Below the pieces are notes generated by a model, which was given only the letters and a program-made list of their open reading frames with translations, was not told the origin of the DNA and did no database searches. From NCBI RefSeq assembly GCF_958405655.1, contig NZ_CATYWO010000001.1, forward strand, positions 682,001 to 746,000: 64,000 bases of DNA, in the 5' to 3' direction. The stretch is from Ralstonia condita (lineage in GTDB: Bacteria; Pseudomonadota; Gammaproteobacteria; Burkholderiales; Burkholderiaceae). Below, in pieces: positions 17,176 to 25,524 of the stretch. Numbering within the stretch: position 1 is the stretch's first letter; each line of letters starts with the position of its first letter. The position numbers and the translations under genes were made by a program.

Positions 17176-17748
17176 TTACTTCCCAACGCCCAACAGCGCA
17201 AGCACTCCCAGCACCAGAAAGATCAACGCCGCAATCCGATGCACCAGCGTGATCGGCATGCGCGCAGCGAACTTGTTGCCCATCAGCACGGCCGGCACGT
17301 TCGCCAGCAGCATGCCAACGGTCGTGCCCGCCACGACCGATACGACATCGTGAAAGCGAGCCGCCAGTGCCACGGTCGCGATCTGCGTCTTGTCGCCCAT
17401 CTCGGCAAAGAAGAACGCCACGATCGTCGTGCCCAGGATGCCCAGGCCGCGCTGCGTGCCGCTGGGCGCCTCTTCGTCGTCGAGCTTGTCCGGAATCAGC
17501 ATCCACCCGGCCATGGCGATAAAGCCCACGCCCAAAATCCACCGCAGGACGTTCTCGCCAAGTACATGTGTGATCCAGCCACCGACAGCGCCGGCCAGTG
17601 CGTGGTTGACAAGGGTGGAGATGAAGATGCCGAGGATGATCGGCACCGGCTTGCGAAAACGCGCAGCCAGCAAGATCGACAGCAGTTGCGTCTTGTCGCC
17701 GATTTCTGCGAGGGCGACGATGCCGGTGGAGACGAGAAAGGCTTCCAT
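17176..17748 (-). CDS. mneA: TMEM165/GDT1 (UPF0016) family manganese exporter
   Basis: A 190-residue inner-membrane cation exporter. It is built of two homologous halves, each with the ion-binding motif E-x-G-D-K-T-Q: ALAEIGDKTQLLS in the first and FAEMGDKTQIATV in the second. Several bacterial members export Mn2+. The start at 17748 (MEAFLVSTGIVAL) is conserved in the family although its SD is weak. It sits behind a yybP-ykoY riboswitch with its own promoter, which strongly supports Mn2+ as substrate. It lies downstream of guaD on the same strand. Confidence 0.92.
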   Translation of the reverse strand: MEAFLVSTGIVALAEIGDKTQLLSILLAARFRKPVPIILGIFISTLVNHALAGAVGGWITHVLGENVLRWILGVGFIAMAGWMLIPDKLDDEEAPSGTQRGLGILGTTIVAFFFAEMGDKTQIATVALAARFHDVVSVVAGTTVGMLLANVPAVLMGNKFAARMPITLVHRIAALIFLVLGVLALLGVGK

Positions 17749-17780
17749 GTTGTTGTGGTGTCCGGGCCGTGTGCGAACCA

Positions 17781-17821
17781 ATGACGCGCCACTGCCGGCC
17801 CTGTCCGCAGTGGGTTGTCAT
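17781..17821 (-). promoter_or_regulatory. Expression-platform hairpin of the Mn2+ riboswitch
   Basis: In the minus-strand RNA, ATGAC..CCACTGC pairs with GCAGTGG..GTCAT. The outer helix can extend into the 3' strand of the aptamer (ACCGAUGAC with GUCAUUGGU, one G-U pair). It therefore competes with aptamer closure. No T tract follows, so control of translation is more likely than termination. This is a reading of complementarity only. Confidence 0.5.
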
Positions 17822-17962
17822 CGGTCTCGCCAGGCGCGTCACCGGGTGCCGGGGTGGCACCCTGAGTGCGGCTGACCACGCCATAACCACCTGTCGTTGC
17901 GACGGCGGTCAAGTCTGTTGACGTGGCCCCCAGGGTATCGACCCCGGGCGGCTACTCCCCAA
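17820..17962 (-). promoter_or_regulatory. yybP-ykoY (Mn2+-sensing) riboswitch
   Basis: Read on the minus strand, the leader has the hallmark elements in order: GGGGAGUAG (17952-17960), an ACGUCAACAG stretch, CUCAGGGUGCCACCC, and the closing GCCUGGCGAGACC (ending at 17823). These match the conserved loops of yybP-ykoY aptamers such as those of E. coli mntP and alx, where Mn2+ bridges two loops and raises expression. It precedes a TMEM165-family exporter, the expected target. Confidence 0.9.
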
Positions 17963-17973
17963 TGGAAGGCAGG

Positions 17974-18002
17974 ATTATAAGTGCATCAGGCGTTGGCGCC
18001 AA
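17974..18002 (-). promoter_or_regulatory. Promoter of the riboswitch-mneA transcript
   Basis: TATAAT on the minus strand (17974-17979) is preceded by TTGGCG (17997-18002) at 17 bp. The -35 lies inside the last codons of guaD, and the expected RNA start is about 17967, a few bases before the aptamer. Confidence 0.75.
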
Positions 18003-19320
18003 CCGCGAATTTGGCCGGCTCACCCTGGATGTAAGTGGCGGATACGGCACGGTCTTCGCCCAGCAGTGCCAGCGAGAACAGCAGCTCTTCCAGCGTTTCC
18101 GAGCGTGCATTGCGGCGGGCCAGCAGCGGCGTCGCTGCCGGGTCCAGCACGATGAAGTCGGCTTCCGCGCCCGGTACGAAGCTGCCGATGCGGTCTTCCC
18201 AGCCCAGCGCTTCAGCGGCGCCGCGCGTGGCCAGGTAGAACATCCTCAGGGCGGTCAGGTGATAGCCGCCCATGCGCGCGACCTTATGCGCCGTGCCCAT
18301 CGTGCGCAGCATCGAGAACGAACTGCCGCCGCCAACGTCAGTGGCCAGCGTGAGCGCCAGGCGATGCGCGTCGTTCTTGTGGAAGTTGTACAGGCCGCTG
18401 CCCAGGAACAGGTTGGACGTGGGGCAGTGCGCCACGGCTGCACCGGATTCGGCCATGCGTTGGCGGTCGCCGTCGTCCAGCCAGATGGCGTGGCCGTAAA
18501 AGGCGCCTTTGCGAAGCAGGCCGTAGCGGTCGTAGACGTCCAGGTAGCTGCGTGCGTTCGGGAACAGGTCGGCCACCCATTTCACTTCGTCGGGATTTTC
18601 TGCGACGTGCGTCTGGATGAAGACGTCCTTGTATTGCTTGGCGAGCTCTGCGCACGCTTGCAGTTGCGCTTCGCTCGACGTGGGTGCAAAGCGCGGTGTG
18701 ATGGCGTAGGCCAGACGGTCCTTGCCGTGCCAGCGTGAGATCAGGTCAGCCGTGTCGCGGGCGCCCGATTCGGCCGTGTCACGCAGATATTCCGGGCAGT
18801 TGCGGTCCATCATCACCTTGCCGGTGATCATGCGCATGCCGCGTTGCTGGGCCTGCGTGAACAGCGTCTCGGCCGAGCTGCGGTGCACGGTGCTCCACAC
18901 CATGGCGCTGGTCGTGCCGTTGCGCAGCAGTTCGTCGAGGAAGAACGAGGCGACGCCAGCGGCGTACTGCTCGCTCTCGAAGCGGCGCTCTTCGGGGAAG
19001 GTGTATGTCTCCAGCCAGTGCAGCAGGCCAGGCGACGGCGACGCGATGATGTCCGTCTGCGGGAAGTGGATGTGCGTATCGATGAAGCCCGGGACGATCA
19101 GCTTGCCGCTGTAATCGTGCAGTTGCGTGCCGGCGGGCAGGTTTTCGCGCAGTGCCGCGTAGTCGCCGGCCTGCACGACCTTGCCGCCCGTGACCACGAG
19201 CAGGCCGTCTTCCCAGTACTCATAGGCATCGCGCTCGCGATACTGCGGATCGTGCAGGAAATGCAGCACGCGGCCGCGGTAAGCGTGAACGTTGTTGGAA
19301 GTCGGGGGCATCGTGGTCAT
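17986..19320 (-). CDS. guaD: Guanine deaminase
   Basis: Deaminates guanine to xanthine. The 444-residue amidohydrolase has PGFIDTHIHFPQTDI (metal ligands HxH), QTHVAENPDE, GHAIWL and AHCPTSNLFLGSG, all typical of guanine deaminases. The start at 19320 (MTTMPPTSN) is followed by another ATG at 19311; neither has a strong SD. It is last in the minus-strand unit xdhA-xdhB-xdhC-adenine deaminase-guaD, 17 nt behind its neighbour. Its product xanthine is the substrate of the XdhAB enzyme in the same unit. Confidence 0.96.
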   Translation of the reverse strand: MTTMPPTSNNVHAYRGRVLHFLHDPQYRERDAYEYWEDGLLVVTGGKVVQAGDYAALRENLPAGTQLHDYSGKLIVPGFIDTHIHFPQTDIIASPSPGLLHWLETYTFPEERRFESEQYAAGVASFFLDELLRNGTTSAMVWSTVHRSSAETLFTQAQQRGMRMITGKVMMDRNCPEYLRDTAESGARDTADLISRWHGKDRLAYAITPRFAPTSSEAQLQACAELAKQYKDVFIQTHVAENPDEVKWVADLFPNARSYLDVYDRYGLLRKGAFYGHAIWLDDGDRQRMAESGAAVAHCPTSNLFLGSGLYNFHKNDAHRLALTLATDVGGGSSFSMLRTMGTAHKVARMGGYHLTALRMFYLATRGAAEALGWEDRIGSFVPGAEADFIVLDPAATPLLARRNARSETLEELLFSLALLGEDRAVSATYIQGEPAKFAVGANA

Positions 19321-19337
19321 CGTCGTTTCGTAGATTT

Positions 19338-20375
19338 TTAGTGTGCGGCTTTCCAGTGGTCGTCGACCTTGGCAAGCCACAGGGCTTTGTCCTGTTCGGG
19401 CAGGAAGGACGCCTCGAAGCTGTTGCGTGCGAGCGTGTGCGCATCGGCCGCAGACAGGTCGAGGGCATTGAAGGTGGCGAGCCAGTTGGTGTTCATGTAG
19501 CCACCAAAGTAGGCCGGATCATCGGAGTGCAGCGTCACAGCGCAGCCCGCGTCCAGCAGTTGTTTGAGCGAGTGGTCGCGCAGGTCCGGATAGACCTTCA
19601 GTTTCTCGTTCGAGAGCGGGCAGACCGTCAGCGCGATACGTTCGGCGGCGAGGCGCTTGACGAGTGCGGCATCGTCGATGGCGCGTACGCCGTGATCGAT
19701 GCGCTCCACCTTGAGGATGTCGAGGGCGTCGATCACGTATTGCGCCGGGCCTTCCTCGCCGGCGTGGGCCACCAGGTGCAGGCCCAGCCCCTTGCAGCGC
19801 GCGAATACGCGCGCGAACTTCTCCGGCGGATTGCCACGCTCGGATGAATCCAGCCCCACACCGATGATGCGGTTGGCCGGGTCCTGGATGTAGGGCAGGG
19901 CCGCTTCGAGCGTGTCGAATGCGTCTTCCTCGCTCAGATGGCGCAGGAAGCAGAGGATCAGCGCGCTGGAAAAACCGTGCTCGCGCTCGGCGTCATCCAA
20001 TGCGCGGACGATGCCGTGGATGACGACATGCATGGGCACGTTGCGCGCGGTGTGCGTCTGGGGGTCGAAGAAAATTTCGGCGTGGTGGACGTTGTCGGCA
20101 AGTGCGCGTGCCACGTACGCGGCGGTCATGTCGTAGAAATCCTGCTCGGTGAGCAGCACGCTGGCGCCGGCGTAATACAGGTCGAGGAACGATTGCAGAT
20201 CGTCGAAGGCGTAGGCGGCGCGCACTTCCTCGACGGACGCATACGGCAGCTTCACGCCGTTGCGCTCAGCCAGCGCGAACATCAGTTCGGGTTCGAGCGA
20301 GCCTTCGATGTGGATGTGCAGTTCAGCTTTCGGGCTGGTGGCGATGCGTTCTGCAAGCGCGGCGGAAATCGGCAT
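19338..20375 (-). CDS. Adenine deaminase of the adenosine-deaminase superfamily
   Basis: 345 residues with the deaminase signature KAELHIHIEGSLEPELMFAL at the N-terminus, VAHAGEEGP, and SDDPAYFGGYM near the C-terminus. Such genes are often labelled add. The sequence nevertheless resembles the Pseudomonas PA0148-type adenine aminohydrolases (YYAGASVLLTEQDFYD, FFDPQTHT, GLDSSERGNPP), which act on the free base. Adenine to hypoxanthine fits an operon with xanthine dehydrogenase and guanine deaminase. It starts 2 nt after the xdhC stop. Substrate preference is an inference. Confidence 0.9.
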   Translation of the reverse strand: MPISAALAERIATSPKAELHIHIEGSLEPELMFALAERNGVKLPYASVEEVRAAYAFDDLQSFLDLYYAGASVLLTEQDFYDMTAAYVARALADNVHHAEIFFDPQTHTARNVPMHVVIHGIVRALDDAEREHGFSSALILCFLRHLSEEDAFDTLEAALPYIQDPANRIIGVGLDSSERGNPPEKFARVFARCKGLGLHLVAHAGEEGPAQYVIDALDILKVERIDHGVRAIDDAALVKRLAAERIALTVCPLSNEKLKVYPDLRDHSLKQLLDAGCAVTLHSDDPAYFGGYMNTNWLATFNALDLSAADAHTLARNSFEASFLPEQDKALWLAKVDDHWKAAH

Positions 20376-20377
20376 GA

Positions 20378-21412
20378 TTAGACAGGCGTGGGGACTCGGT
20401 AAGGAACCGCCGCGCCGCTGCTGGCGCTGGTGAGCGCGTGCTGTTGCAGCTCTCGCACCTGCAGAAGTTGCGCGACGACGGATACCGCAATGATATCCGG
20501 CGCCTTGTCCACGATGCCCGCCACGCCAATGGGACACACCATTTCCGGCAGGCGTGCCGGGTCCACTCCGTGCTCGACCATGCGGTGCTCGAAGCGCGCG
20601 CGCTTGGTCTTGGAGCCGATCAGGCCGAAGTAGGCAAAGTCCGTGCGGCGCATGATCCGTTCGCACAGCGCGAGATCCAACGCATGGTTGTGCGTCATGA
20701 CCAGGAAGTAGCTGCCGGCGGGCGCGTGATCGATCACGGCTTCCGGCGTATCGGTGGATTCGATGACGACGTTCGGGGGCACTTCCGTCGGAAACGGGAA
20801 CATCGCATCGCGCTCATCCACCCACGTGACGCGGCAGGGCAGATGCGCCAGTGCGCGCACGATGGCGTGCCCGACATGGCCCGCGCCGCACAGCACGATC
20901 GACATGTCGGGCGGCAGCACCGTTTGGGTGAATCCGCTGGCGTCGAATTGCACGCCGGCCGCAGCTGCGTCGCCCACGCTTGCTTCAACCGCTACCGCAG
21001 GATCAGCGGAGACAAAGCGGCGCAGGCTGCGGCGTTGGCGCATGGCGTCATCGGCGAGGGCGATCCAGTCCACATCACGCGCGTCGAGTCGTTCAAGCGA
21101 CAGCCGCACCACGCCGCCGCAGCATTGGCCGAGCGCAGGCCCAAGCGGAATGCGCACGAACTGGCGGCGCGCTTCGCCGGTGGCTTCGGGCACGTCCATC
21201 ATCGCCTGAGCAATTTCCATCGCGCGCCATTCCAGATGACCGCCACCGATGGTGCCGAAGAAGCCGTCGGTGCCCACCAGCATGAGCGTGCCCGGTTCTC
21301 GCGGCGCAGAGCCTTGCACGTCCGTCACCGTGACCAGCACGCACGGCTGCCCGGCCTGCACGGTGGCAAGCACATCGGCAAAGCGGAATGGGCGCAATTG
21401 CGTGTGGTCCAT
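20378..21412 (-). CDS. xdhC: Xanthine dehydrogenase accessory protein XdhC
   Basis: Binds molybdenum cofactor, promotes its sulfuration and delivers it to XdhB; it is not part of the final enzyme. The 344 residues have an N-terminal XdhC/CoxI domain (GSAPREPGTLMLVG, then IGGGHLEW, and the cysteine pair GQCCGG) and a C-terminal Rossmann domain (IVLCGAGHVGHAIVRAL). GGGAGA lies before the start. It is 13 nt downstream of xdhB and 2 nt upstream of the adenine deaminase. Confidence 0.96.
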   Translation of the reverse strand: MDHTQLRPFRFADVLATVQAGQPCVLVTVTDVQGSAPREPGTLMLVGTDGFFGTIGGGHLEWRAMEIAQAMMDVPEATGEARRQFVRIPLGPALGQCCGGVVRLSLERLDARDVDWIALADDAMRQRRSLRRFVSADPAVAVEASVGDAAAAGVQFDASGFTQTVLPPDMSIVLCGAGHVGHAIVRALAHLPCRVTWVDERDAMFPFPTEVPPNVVIESTDTPEAVIDHAPAGSYFLVMTHNHALDLALCERIMRRTDFAYFGLIGSKTKRARFEHRMVEHGVDPARLPEMVCPIGVAGIVDKAPDIIAVSVVAQLLQVRELQQHALTSASSGAAVPYRVPTPV

Positions 21413-21425
21413 GGTGTCTCCCGAC

Positions 21426-23792
21426 TCAGGCGGTCAGCGGGGCGCTGCGGATCGCATCCACGGCCTTGAGGATTTCCTCGCTGGTGGCCGGCGCATTCAG
21501 CGGCGGGTTCGTGCGGCCATCGCCAACCGCAGCCACTGCATCGCGAATGGCGAAGAACACCGAGAACGGCAGCAGCAGCGGCGGTTCACCCAGCGCCTTG
21601 GAACGGTGGATGCTGTCTTCCACGTTGGCGTTGTTGAACAGGTTCACGCGGAAGTCCGGTGGGCAGTCGTTGACCGTCGGGATCTTGTAGGTGGACGGCG
21701 CGTGCGTCATCAGCTTGCCGTTCTTGTTCCACCACAGCTCTTCGGTCGTCAGCCAACCCATGCCCTGGATGAACGCGCCTTCCACCTGGCCGATGTCGAT
21801 GGCCGGGTTGATCGAGCGACCGGCGTCGTGCAGCACGTCGGCGCGCAACAGCCGCCATTCGCCTGTGAGCGTATCGACCACCACTTCCGAGACTGCCGCG
21901 CCATAGGCGTAGTAGTAGAACGGCCGGCCCTTCAGCTTGGCTTGATCCCAGTGCAGCTTGGGCGTGGCGTAGAAGCCGTCGGACCACAACTGCACGCGCG
22001 CAACGTAGGCCTTGCTGATCAGTTCGTTGAACGGCACGCGGCGTGCACCGATTTCCAGATGGTCGCCCACGATCGCCACCGTTTCGATGGGCGCTTCGTA
22101 ATGCTCGGCGGCAAACGCGATCAGGCGCTCGCGGATCTGGCGTGCGGCGTCTTGCGCGGCCTTGCCGTTCAGGTCGCTGCCCGTGGATGCAGCCGTGGCG
22201 GACGTGTTGGCCACCTTGCTGGTGTCGGTGGCCGTCACGCGGATGCGCGTGAACGACACGCCCAGTTCGTGCGCGACGACCTGCGCGACCTTCGTGTTCA
22301 GGCCCTGGCCCATTTCGGTGCCGCCGTGGTTTACGAGGATCGAACCGTCGTTGTAGACGTGCACGAGTGCGCCGGCCTGGTTGAAGTGCTTCACGTTGAA
22401 CGAGATGCCGAACTTCACCGGCGTCAGCGCCAAGCCGCGCTTGAGGACCGGGCTGGTCGCATTGAACGCGCGAATCGCTTCGCGGCGGGCGCGGTAGTCG
22501 GACGTCGCCTCCAGTTCGTCGAGCAGTTCATGGATGACGTTGTCTTCCACGGTCTGCCCGTACGGCGTGACGTTGTTCTTGTCCTTGCCGTACAAATTGG
22601 CGCGGCGCACGTCGAGGGCATCCTTGCCGACCGAGCGCGCGATGTTGTCCATGATGTACTCGATGGCAAACGCGCCCTGCGGGCCGCCGAAGCCGCGGAA
22701 TGCGGTGTTCGACTGCGTGTTGGTGCGCGCGCAGAAGCCGTCGATTTCCACCTCGGGCAGCCAATAGGCGTTGTCGAAGTGGCAGATGGCGCGCGTCATC
22801 ACCGGGCCCGAAAGGTCGGCCGAGAAACCGGCGCGCGAGGTCATGTCGACCTTGACGCCCTGGATGCGCCCGTCGTCGTCGTAGCCGGCTTCGTAGGCGA
22901 AGCGGAAGTCGTGCCGCTTGCCGGTGATCATCATGTCGTCGTCGCGGTCCGGACGCAGCTTGACGGGGCAGGCGAGTTTCCACGCCGCCAGCGAAGCGCA
23001 ACAGGCAAACAGACCGGATTGCGATTCCTTGCCGCCGAAACCACCGCCCATGCGGCGGCACTCGACCAGCACCTGGTTGGCATGCCAGCCCAGCATGTGC
23101 GACACCATGTGCTGCATCTCGGTCGGATGCTGCGTCGAGCACCACACGTGCATGCCATTGTCTTCCTTCGGCACGGCGTACGAGATCTGGCTTTCGAGGT
23201 AGAACTGCTCCTGCCCGCCCAACGACATCTTGCCGGCTTCAGCGTGGGGTGCAGAGGCGATGCGCTCAGCCGGTTCGCCGCGCTTGAGGTGCATCGGCGG
23301 CAGCACGGACTTGCCGGCGGCACGCGCTTCTTCAGGCGTCAGCAGCGGGGGCAGGACTTCGTATTCGATATTGCCCAGACGCGCCGCACGGCGGGCCGCA
23401 TCGTGCGACGTGGCCACCACGATGAACATCGGCTGACCGATGAAGTGCACGGTGTCGGTAGCGAGGATCGGGTCGTCGTGGATGATCGGCCCGCAATCGT
23501 TCGTGCCCGGAATGTCGGCTGATGTGAATACCGCCACCACGCCCGGCGCGGCCTTCACGCGATCCAGATCCATGTTGACGATGCGCGCATGCGCCTGCGT
23601 GCTCATGCCGAGCGCCGCGTGTAGCGTGCCGGCCAGCTCAGGAATGTCGTCGGTGTACGTGGCAGTGCCCGCGACATGCAGGTGCGCAGACTCATGCGGG
23701 CGCGAAATGCCCACCACAGCACCGCGCTGATCAGGCATGGCGGCAGCAATATCGGCTTCAGCCAGCAGGAAGGCTTCGGTTTGCTTGTTCAT
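21426..23792 (-). CDS. xdhB: Xanthine dehydrogenase, molybdopterin-binding large subunit
   Basis: Catalytic subunit that hydroxylates hypoxanthine and xanthine to urate with the XdhA electron-transfer subunit. The 788 residues show the expected segments: VAGTATYTDDIPELAGTLHA at the N-terminus, RMGGGFGGKESQ, TAFRGFGGPQGAFAIE, and the late QGMGWLTTEELWW with GEPPLLLPFSV. All are typical of Mo-pterin contact regions. It starts 4 nt after xdhA ends and is followed by its chaperone gene xdhC. Confidence 0.97.
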   Translation of the reverse strand: MNKQTEAFLLAEADIAAAMPDQRGAVVGISRPHESAHLHVAGTATYTDDIPELAGTLHAALGMSTQAHARIVNMDLDRVKAAPGVVAVFTSADIPGTNDCGPIIHDDPILATDTVHFIGQPMFIVVATSHDAARRAARLGNIEYEVLPPLLTPEEARAAGKSVLPPMHLKRGEPAERIASAPHAEAGKMSLGGQEQFYLESQISYAVPKEDNGMHVWCSTQHPTEMQHMVSHMLGWHANQVLVECRRMGGGFGGKESQSGLFACCASLAAWKLACPVKLRPDRDDDMMITGKRHDFRFAYEAGYDDDGRIQGVKVDMTSRAGFSADLSGPVMTRAICHFDNAYWLPEVEIDGFCARTNTQSNTAFRGFGGPQGAFAIEYIMDNIARSVGKDALDVRRANLYGKDKNNVTPYGQTVEDNVIHELLDELEATSDYRARREAIRAFNATSPVLKRGLALTPVKFGISFNVKHFNQAGALVHVYNDGSILVNHGGTEMGQGLNTKVAQVVAHELGVSFTRIRVTATDTSKVANTSATAASTGSDLNGKAAQDAARQIRERLIAFAAEHYEAPIETVAIVGDHLEIGARRVPFNELISKAYVARVQLWSDGFYATPKLHWDQAKLKGRPFYYYAYGAAVSEVVVDTLTGEWRLLRADVLHDAGRSINPAIDIGQVEGAFIQGMGWLTTEELWWNKNGKLMTHAPSTYKIPTVNDCPPDFRVNLFNNANVEDSIHRSKALGEPPLLLPFSVFFAIRDAVAAVGDGRTNPPLNAPATSEEILKAVDAIRSAPLTA

Positions 23793-23796
23793 GTTC

Positions 23797-25311
23797 TTAC
23801 GCTGCTGTGAGGGTATTCAATTCGACCGCGCGCACATTGATCTGTTCGGCCGCAAGCGGCGCATCGGGGCGGGTTTCCAGCCAGAAGCGGTACACCGTAT
23901 TGGCGGCCGATATGCGGCGGTAGTTGTCGGTCGCGCGCATGTCGGTCAGTGGGGTGTAGTCGCGTGACATGGCTGCCATGGCAGCACGCACCGTTGCTTC
24001 GTTCCACGGCTGGCCGACGATGGCGGCTTCGGTTTCAGTGGCGCGCTTGGAAGTTGCTGCCATGCCGCCGTAGGCGATGCGTGCGCTGCGGACCATGTCA
24101 CCGTCCAGCTCGATGGCCAGCGCCGCGCACACGGCGGAAATGTCTTCGTCAAAGCGCTTGGACAGCTTGTACGTACGGAAGCGCAAAGCATCGCGGCCCT
24201 CACGCGCGGGGATGCGCAGGCCGGCAACAAACTCGCCTTCTTCCATCGCGTTCTTCTGATAGGCGAGGTAGAGGTCTTCGAGCGGCAATTCGCGGCGGAC
24301 TTCGCCACGCTGCAGGACGACGCGCGTGCCGATGGCGATCAGCGCGGGTGCCGAGTCGCCGATCGGCGAGCCGTTGGCGATGTTGCCGCCGAGCGTGCCA
24401 GCATTGCGGATCGGCAGCGAGGCAAAGCGCTTCCACAACTCGGTCGTCTCGGGGTAGTCGGCGGCCAGGAATTCGTAGGCTTTTTCCAGCGAGACGGCCG
24501 CGCCAATCTCGATCCAGCCGCCACGCTTTTCCAGTGCGTACAAGTCGGCTACCTGGCCGATGTACAGGATGTCGCCCAGATCGCGGAACTGCTTGGTGAC
24601 CCACAGGCCGACGTCGGTGCTGCCGGCCAGGATGCGGATGTTCGGATGCGCGGCCTTGATGGCGGCAAAGGCCGATGCGGTGCGCGGTGCGTAGAAGCGC
24701 GCTGCGTTCTCGGTGTCGACGGGCGCATAGCTGAAGGTGTCCTTGCGCTGCAGCTTGCGCAGCGTGTCGGCCAATTGCGTGCGGTCGATGCCTGCCGGCG
24801 CGGGCAGTTCGAACATGCGTTCGCCAGCGTCGATGATCGGGCGGTATCCGGTGCAGCGGCACAGGTTGCCGGTCAGCGAATCGCAGATGGTCTGGCGCGA
24901 TGGGATCGGCGCCTGGTTGCCGGTGTTTTCGTACAGCGCGTAGAGGGACATCACGAAGCCCGGCGTGCAGAAGCCGCACTGCGAGCCGTGGCACTCCACC
25001 ATGGCCTCTTGCACCGGGTGCAGTGTGCCGTCCTTGCCGCGCACGTCTTCCACGGTGAACAGCGCCTTGCCGTCCAGCGTGGGCAGGAACTGGATACACG
25101 CGTTGACGGCCTTCAGGCCGACGCTGCCGTCTTCCTGCAGCTCGCCGAGCACCACGGTGCATGCACCGCAATCGCCTTCGGCGCAACCTTCCTTGGTGCC
25201 GGTGCAGTGTGCGTCCTCACGCAGGTATTGAAGCACCGTCCGGGTGATCGGGGCGTCCGTGACGGTGCGGACCTGGCCGCGGTGGAAGAAGCGGATGGGC
25301 TGAGTCTCCAT
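23797..25311 (-). CDS. xdhA: Xanthine dehydrogenase, FeS/FAD small subunit
   Basis: Electron-transfer subunit carrying two [2Fe-2S] clusters and FAD. In its 504 residues the first cluster motif is GCAEGDCGACTV (about 42-53) and the second CHGSQCGFCTPGFVMS plus GNLCRCTGYRPI (about 105-155). The FAD domain begins near residue 195 (IRILAGSTDVGLWVTK) and includes AGTLGGNIANGSPIGD. The start at 25311 (METQPIRFF) follows AACCCCC without a clear SD. It is first in the xdhABC-deaminase-guaD unit and divergent from a LysR regulator. Confidence 0.97.
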   Translation of the reverse strand: METQPIRFFHRGQVRTVTDAPITRTVLQYLREDAHCTGTKEGCAEGDCGACTVVLGELQEDGSVGLKAVNACIQFLPTLDGKALFTVEDVRGKDGTLHPVQEAMVECHGSQCGFCTPGFVMSLYALYENTGNQAPIPSRQTICDSLTGNLCRCTGYRPIIDAGERMFELPAPAGIDRTQLADTLRKLQRKDTFSYAPVDTENAARFYAPRTASAFAAIKAAHPNIRILAGSTDVGLWVTKQFRDLGDILYIGQVADLYALEKRGGWIEIGAAVSLEKAYEFLAADYPETTELWKRFASLPIRNAGTLGGNIANGSPIGDSAPALIAIGTRVVLQRGEVRRELPLEDLYLAYQKNAMEEGEFVAGLRIPAREGRDALRFRTYKLSKRFDEDISAVCAALAIELDGDMVRSARIAYGGMAATSKRATETEAAIVGQPWNEATVRAAMAAMSRDYTPLTDMRATDNYRRISAANTVYRFWLETRPDAPLAAEQINVRAVELNTLTAA

Positions 25312-25524
25312 GGGGGTTCTACGCCTGTTTGTGTGTGTAACGGAACCATAGCACCGGGCCAGGAATGCAATATTTGGCCCATGTGATAACCCGCATCGGA
25401 AAGCCAAAATCCGGGGTATACCCGCCGGTAGCGGTCTGGCGGCGCGGCGTGCAGGTGACATACACTGACAGCGTCCCCAAGCACTTCTTTTAGAAGGGTC
25501 GGCGCAGCCGCTACCCGCCTCCAG
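25312..25524. promoter_or_regulatory. Divergent control region between xdhA and the LysR gene
   Basis: 213 bases that must hold both promoters. A perfect palindrome GGGTATACCC lies at 25414-25423. I found no promoter with both hexamers well matched in either direction, which would be consistent with activator dependence. Binding by the LysR protein is inferred from position. Confidence 0.4.
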
